Made by a program: the position numbers and the translations under genes
Source of the DNA: Apostichopus japonicus
Lineage: Eukaryota > Echinodermata > Holothuroidea > Aspidochirotida > Stichopodidae
Assembly: GCF_037975245.1 (NCBI RefSeq)
Contig: NC_092574.1
Coordinates: forward strand, 9,521,713 to 9,585,712
Direction of reading: 5' to 3'
DNA length: 64,000 nucleotides
The notes under the pieces: generated by a model
What the model saw: the letters and a program-made list of their open reading frames with translations, nothing else
Database searches by the model: none
What the model was told of the DNA's origin: nothing
Shown: in pieces, positions 59,295 through 64,000 of the stretch
How the letters are laid out: the number at the start of each line of letters is the position of its first letter
Numbering within the stretch: position 1 is the first letter of the stretch

Positions 59295-62200
59295 TTAGGA
59301 TGATAAATTTAACTTTTTCGTCAGCTCTTGTCTCATCAGGTATTTCTGTATCTTGAGAGTGACTGTCATTGGATATTCCTCCACAAACTCAATGTAACGT
59401 GGAATCTTGAAGTGAGCAATCTGTTAAAATTAAAACAAACAACAAAAAGAGGACGTATAAAGGAAAAGAAAATTTGGAGAAAACTGATTATTGATGGAAT
59501 ATTTTATAATGATGTCTAAAAACTATGACATAATATGGTTACACCTTGATTGACTGACAGCCCATCCACTTGTAAAGTTGCATAATGAGTATAGGTTTTG
59601 ACAGAACAGTCAAACTGTCATTGGAATGTGCAGTTAACTAATCCTTATTAAGGGAGGAGTAAGTGGAGAGGAGGGGGGGGGGGGGAGGGAGGATGTTTCT
59701 ATGCATGAAAGGTGCTGTTACAGTTTTTTTTTTTTTTAATGTGTTGGGGTAAACTTTTCATTGAGATGAGCAATATTTGAAAACATCCATCAAAACCAAT
59801 GAATTTCTAAATGCAACATTATTATAAATAATTCTGTTTAAATATGTTTTACATGAATTGAATGAATTCTTGCAAGTCCACTTGCCTACATTTTATGAGT
59901 AAGATTAATTTGAATAATTAAGGAGACATTTTGAACCTATCACCGTTTATTTTGAAGAAGTATTGAAAAATATGAAACAGCATTTGTGGGTGACAAAAAA
60001 AAAGGCAAACACAACATTTTCTGAATGTATGATCTATCTTGGAAAAGAAATATATAAATAAAATAGAATAAGAAATTAGAATATAACAATGCATGGAGCA
60101 CTTACTTGGCCTTTACAGAAGTCTTTGATTTCTTCAGGGGTCACCCTTTCTCCTGCCTTAACTTTGATGCAGGCACAGACTTCCTCTCCCATCCGCTTAT
60201 CAGGTAGACCGATCACCTACAAGTAAAAAACATCATAATATGAATAAAACGAATCAAATGTTAAAGTTAAAACAATGATTTTTCTGATTAAAACCAAAGA
60301 AATACTTAACGTAAGGGGTGGAGATATGATAACCAACTTACCACCATCCGCCCCCCCCCCCCGCCCACCATTTTTATTCAAACAACTATTTACCTAACAT
60401 TTGAACTATCAGGAGGTATGTATACTTTATGTCCTACTACTCTGATACTTTCATGAGAATATGACAAGAAGCTTTATGGTCTTACTTCTATATTGGTTTG
60501 AAAGCACTAGACTCAGAAAGTCACCAGAAAACTACAAATAACTTGATTTTTGACATATTTCTAAAGCAAAGAACAATAAGGAGCCGAAAAAATGATTGCA
60601 TAATTTAAGTAATAAATCTGTTTCTAAAATTTTCAGAAAGGTAAGCCACACAAGCCACATGTAAAATTGAAAGAAAAAGGGGTATTATAGTTTTTCAATA
60701 TTTTCAGCGGTTGTTTCACCTGTACATCTTCAATTTTGTGATGTTTGTACAAGAATTGTTCAATTTCTGTCGGGTAGACATTCTCTCCTCCTCTGATGAT
60801 CAAGTCCTTTATCCTTCCTACAATTCTACAGTAGCCATTCTCGTCCATCCTCGCCAAATCTCTGAAAGATATAACCAAGCGATCGATGAGTACCTCTTAT
60901 ATTCATAAGTCATTTATTAGCTTTGGGTTGCTTATGATAAGTATAGTTCTCCATTGTATAATTTGGTCTTCTATTTCTCTCTACACTTTTCTTTTTTTAG
61001 TAATATAAATTATATTTAACAAATCACAAACTTGATGGTATGCTTTCCCTTTCTTAAAGAGTCTAATGGTACACAATAGTGCAGGGGTTGGGGTGGGGTG
61101 GGGTGGGGGGTTACAAGCTCTCCCTTTCAACCTCACATAACTTCAAAAGTTGTTATTTGCATAATTTGCACCATTTCACATCTCAAGTTTTAATTTGTCA
61201 GTGCAACGACTCCCCTGCCCCTCCTACATATGGTATGCTTCCACAAACCCAGGCAACACCTACTCCTTTATGAAATCCTGGCTCCGCCCCTGAACAGCTA
61301 CAGTATTACCATCGATATTGAGAGTATTGTACACTTCTGACCTGCTTTAATACTGCTCTCTCTCTCCCCCCCCCCTCCTTTGTTTTTTACAACAACATTC
61401 ACTTACCCTGAGTGAAACCATCCTTCTTCATCAATGGCTTCTCTAGTTTTGGCATCATCGTTCCAATATCCTCTCATGACACAGTAGCCACTGATGCAGA
61501 GTTCTCCGGGGGTATTCACCGGTACGATGTTGCCTTCCATGGGGTCGATGACTTTCAACTGGAGGTACGAGCAGAGTTCGAGCATGCTTGAAAACGGTAC
61601 TCGAAAAACAATATATATGCAAATTACTTGAAATGGAAAGAACCTGAGCCAGAAAACAGAATGACCAAAAAAGAAAATCCCAATCATAGTGAACCCCTTT
61701 AGGCCCGGTGTTTTTTGCAAGTCAAAAATTTACCCATCAGGGTGACTTTTTCACTTCTGGGGAAAAAAAAAAATTAGTGTGCTCCACGAAATGGAAGAGT
61801 TGATTGGTTCACACCTTAGCTCTTTAGTAAATCCACATCAGGAAAAAATTCTTCCGTAGTCTGTGGGATTTTTTTCAGATGTTAGCAACTTTATCAACAG
61901 TTTCAGAGGTTGCCAACGGACGGGTAAAGAGGATGGGGAGTCGGGGCAAGGGATGGGGAGAGAGATAGGGGAGAGCAAAGAGGTATGCGGGCATTTCTGG
62001 TGAATTAAAAATTATTACATATACTTGTTATACTCTTAATATCCTACCATCAAATTTGCCTTGAAACTTATTCAAATATGTTCAGAAAAGTAATTGCTCA
62101 GATATAACTTTACATCACATGATATATGTGACCAATCAGAGATATTACTTCCTCTCATGTCAAACTCACCTGCACATGATCGAGAGCCTTTCCGACAGTG

Positions 62201-63396
62201 CTGGTAGTAAGTTCAACTGGATCACCTAGGCAGGTAAGATTGGTTACGGGACTGGTCTCTGTCAGTCCATAGGCTATCTGTACATTATAAGATTACATAC
62301 AACTTGGATTAAAGGGTGTGGTGAAGACTTGCGCAAAAATAAACGTCTAATGTCGGTAATTTTGACCTAGTTTCGAATGAGGTGTAACAGAAGAGTTAAA
62401 CACCACCATCGATCCCAGAAAATAAATACACACACAGCTTGCTACCGCCGGTAATTAGACACTAGTGTACAGTCAGTACATACAGCTGCGATCAATACCC
62501 ACAGCACAGTATACAAACAATACAGCGATGGACATCTCAGGTCCAGCTAAAGATAACAATTAAGGTATCACGTTTCATTACTGTCTGCATTTTGTAGCGA
62601 CACGAACAAAATGTCACTTGCAAGCAACAGAAAGTTAACTTTTTCAGATGGCCGCATGCGGTTTGGGGCGAGTCTTCAATGCCTTTAATGTTGAAGAACA
62701 CCAAATCATCATCAGTTATCTCGTCAACTTCATCTGTGTGGTAGATGTATCACCACTGATGCAGAAATCTCTCCAAACAGCTAAGAAATTTGATGTGCCA
62801 GTCGGGAGATATCGCAGATTTACTGTCTCACCAAGTGGTTCCATTTGATCAATAAAGTGATACTACCCAACCTGCACTTGCCATGAAATCCACTTACAAT
62901 TTCACGGACTAAACTGGCAAATTGTGTACACCTTTTCCAATACTGCAAACCGATACAACCAATGCTAAAAAAATAGTTCAAAGCACATATCAATTTTATC
63001 CATCTTCTATGAAATTGTTATAAGCCTAGACTAGACTGTGGTGAATAAATAACAGTTATTCCTAAACATCCTTTTCAAAGTATTGTCTGACAAATACTTC
63101 CCATACACTCAGGACAGTTTATTCTGTGCTCATGAATATAAATTCCCCGTATGGTCAAAAACCTTGTCTTACACACTACTAAAACCCACCGACCAATCCC
63201 CAGGCTGAAGTTGTAATATAAACTTACCATAACATCATGCATATTCATTTTTGAGATACACTGCTTCATAATTTCAACTGGACAAGGCGACCCTGCCATG
63301 ATGCCAGTCGAGAGGGAGCTGACGTCGTAGTTTTTGAAGTTTGCATGGTTCAGCATATCTATGAACATTGTGGGTGTGCCATACAGGGATGTGCAT
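59295..63396 (-). CDS. ACSF2: ACSF2-like medium-chain acyl-CoA synthetase, last six exons
   Basis: Exons in transcript order: 63396-63228, 62277-62170, 61558-61407, 60861-60720, 60216-60106, 59420-59295. Phases join without stops and the TAA is at 59297-59295. The 5' half lies beyond the right edge. Motifs of the AMP-forming acyl-CoA synthetase family are in order: [86 protein letters not shown] and a C-terminal KIQK with the catalytic Lys. The enzyme converts fatty acids to acyl-CoA through an acyl-AMP intermediate; in vertebrates ACSF2 is mitochondrial and prefers medium chains. The C-terminal motif reads TLKIQK rather than the usual SGKIQK; the Lys is kept. The acceptor of the third exon is inferred from frame and homology. 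Confidence 0.92.
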
Positions 63397-64000
63397 CTGT
63401 GATAGGCGAAACAGCACTGACAAGGTTATATGTCAAATGTATAATGTGAAGATGACATATAGTTAACCATATGATTGAGGTTTGAATGAGCTAAAAGTAT
63501 TTAAGGGTATGACCAAGTGTAATCACATTTAACCTCCCAACTGCAATGAAGTTAAGTTTCATGTACGTATAACACACGTCCCTGTAAGCTAATTTTAGCC
63601 TAAGTTGAACAACTATAACTTTATTCATTCAATGATAATGGTTCATTGCATTTTACTTGGAAAAAGCAGTTTTCTTTTAAGGGTGTGAATGAAATTCAAC
63701 TTCAAAATTGTGAATTCAGAGAGCAGTATGTGAAAATATTAACTACCATATTGCAAAACCGAAGAAGAAAACATCACCCAAGATATACATATGAACTAAT
63801 ACAGGGTTGTGAGAGGTAGTGAAGGGAGGAACTAAAAGAAACTATTATAGCTTAGTGACTACTTGCCACATTCCATATGAGGATATTCAATGGCATTGAA
63901 TGTAAACACTACAAACAAGTTTAAATTAGTCATTGTTTTGACCATTGCTAACAAGATTCTTTCAGGGATGTGCTCAGGAATATTTAGTGCCGGGTGCATT
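63397..64000 (-). other. Intron of the ACSF2-like gene at the window edge
   Basis: No further ACSF2 exon was recognised before the edge. The next upstream exon should lie beyond 64000. No other feature seen. Confidence 0.5.

Noticed and set aside
62648-62848. 66-residue + strand open frame beginning [10 protein letters not shown]
   Set aside because: It lies in an ACSF2 intron on the opposite strand, has no recognised family and no splice partner.

Overview
This is eukaryotic (metazoan) genomic DNA: AT-rich, with GT-AG introns, long TA and ATCT microsatellites, tRNA-derived SINEs, LINE and Penelope-type fragments and DNA-transposon MITEs. The tRNA-Trp gene, the DEG/ENaC channel and the repeat content fit a marine invertebrate, most plausibly an echinoderm such as a sea cucumber. 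The species is an inference; the sequence does not prove it.

Three protein genes can be assembled exon by exon. (1) On the + strand, 7663-32110, there is a complete 26-exon gene for a receptor-like protein of about 1230 residues. It has a signal peptide, an LRR N-terminal cap, about 20 leucine-rich repeats mostly encoded one per 72-nt exon, a Cys-rich GCC2/GCC3-like stalk, and a C-terminal block of about 8-10 hydrophobic segments. I cannot place it in a named family, and it is the main candidate for something undescribed. (2) On the - strand, 53120-37140, there is a complete 10-exon ASIC-like DEG/ENaC channel subunit of about 480 residues, convergent with gene 1. (3) On the - strand, from beyond the right edge to 59295, lie the last six exons of an ACSF2-type acyl-CoA synthetase.

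RNA features are a well-formed tRNA-Trp(CCA) gene at 55924-55995 and a U2 snRNA-like sequence at about 57984-58184 (-). A hammerhead-like motif lies in a Penelope-type fragment at 38600-38638 (-).

Layout: 1-7662 is intergenic, with a broken Cys-rich gene at 1845-3795. 7663-32110 is gene 1, whose introns hold a 1.2-kb ATCT array, a 3.2-kb element with inverted ends, SINEs and a broken CR1-like LINE. 32150-37139 is intergenic with a retroelement 3' fragment. 37140-53120 is the channel gene, whose introns hold two hAT MITEs with perfect 8-bp duplications, a foldback repeat, and a TTAA-flanked MITE nested in a retroelement fragment. 53121-59294 is intergenic with the RNA genes. 59295-64000 is the ACSF2 3' part. 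Genes 1-3 have no evident functional connection; they are ordinary neighbours in a eukaryotic genome.
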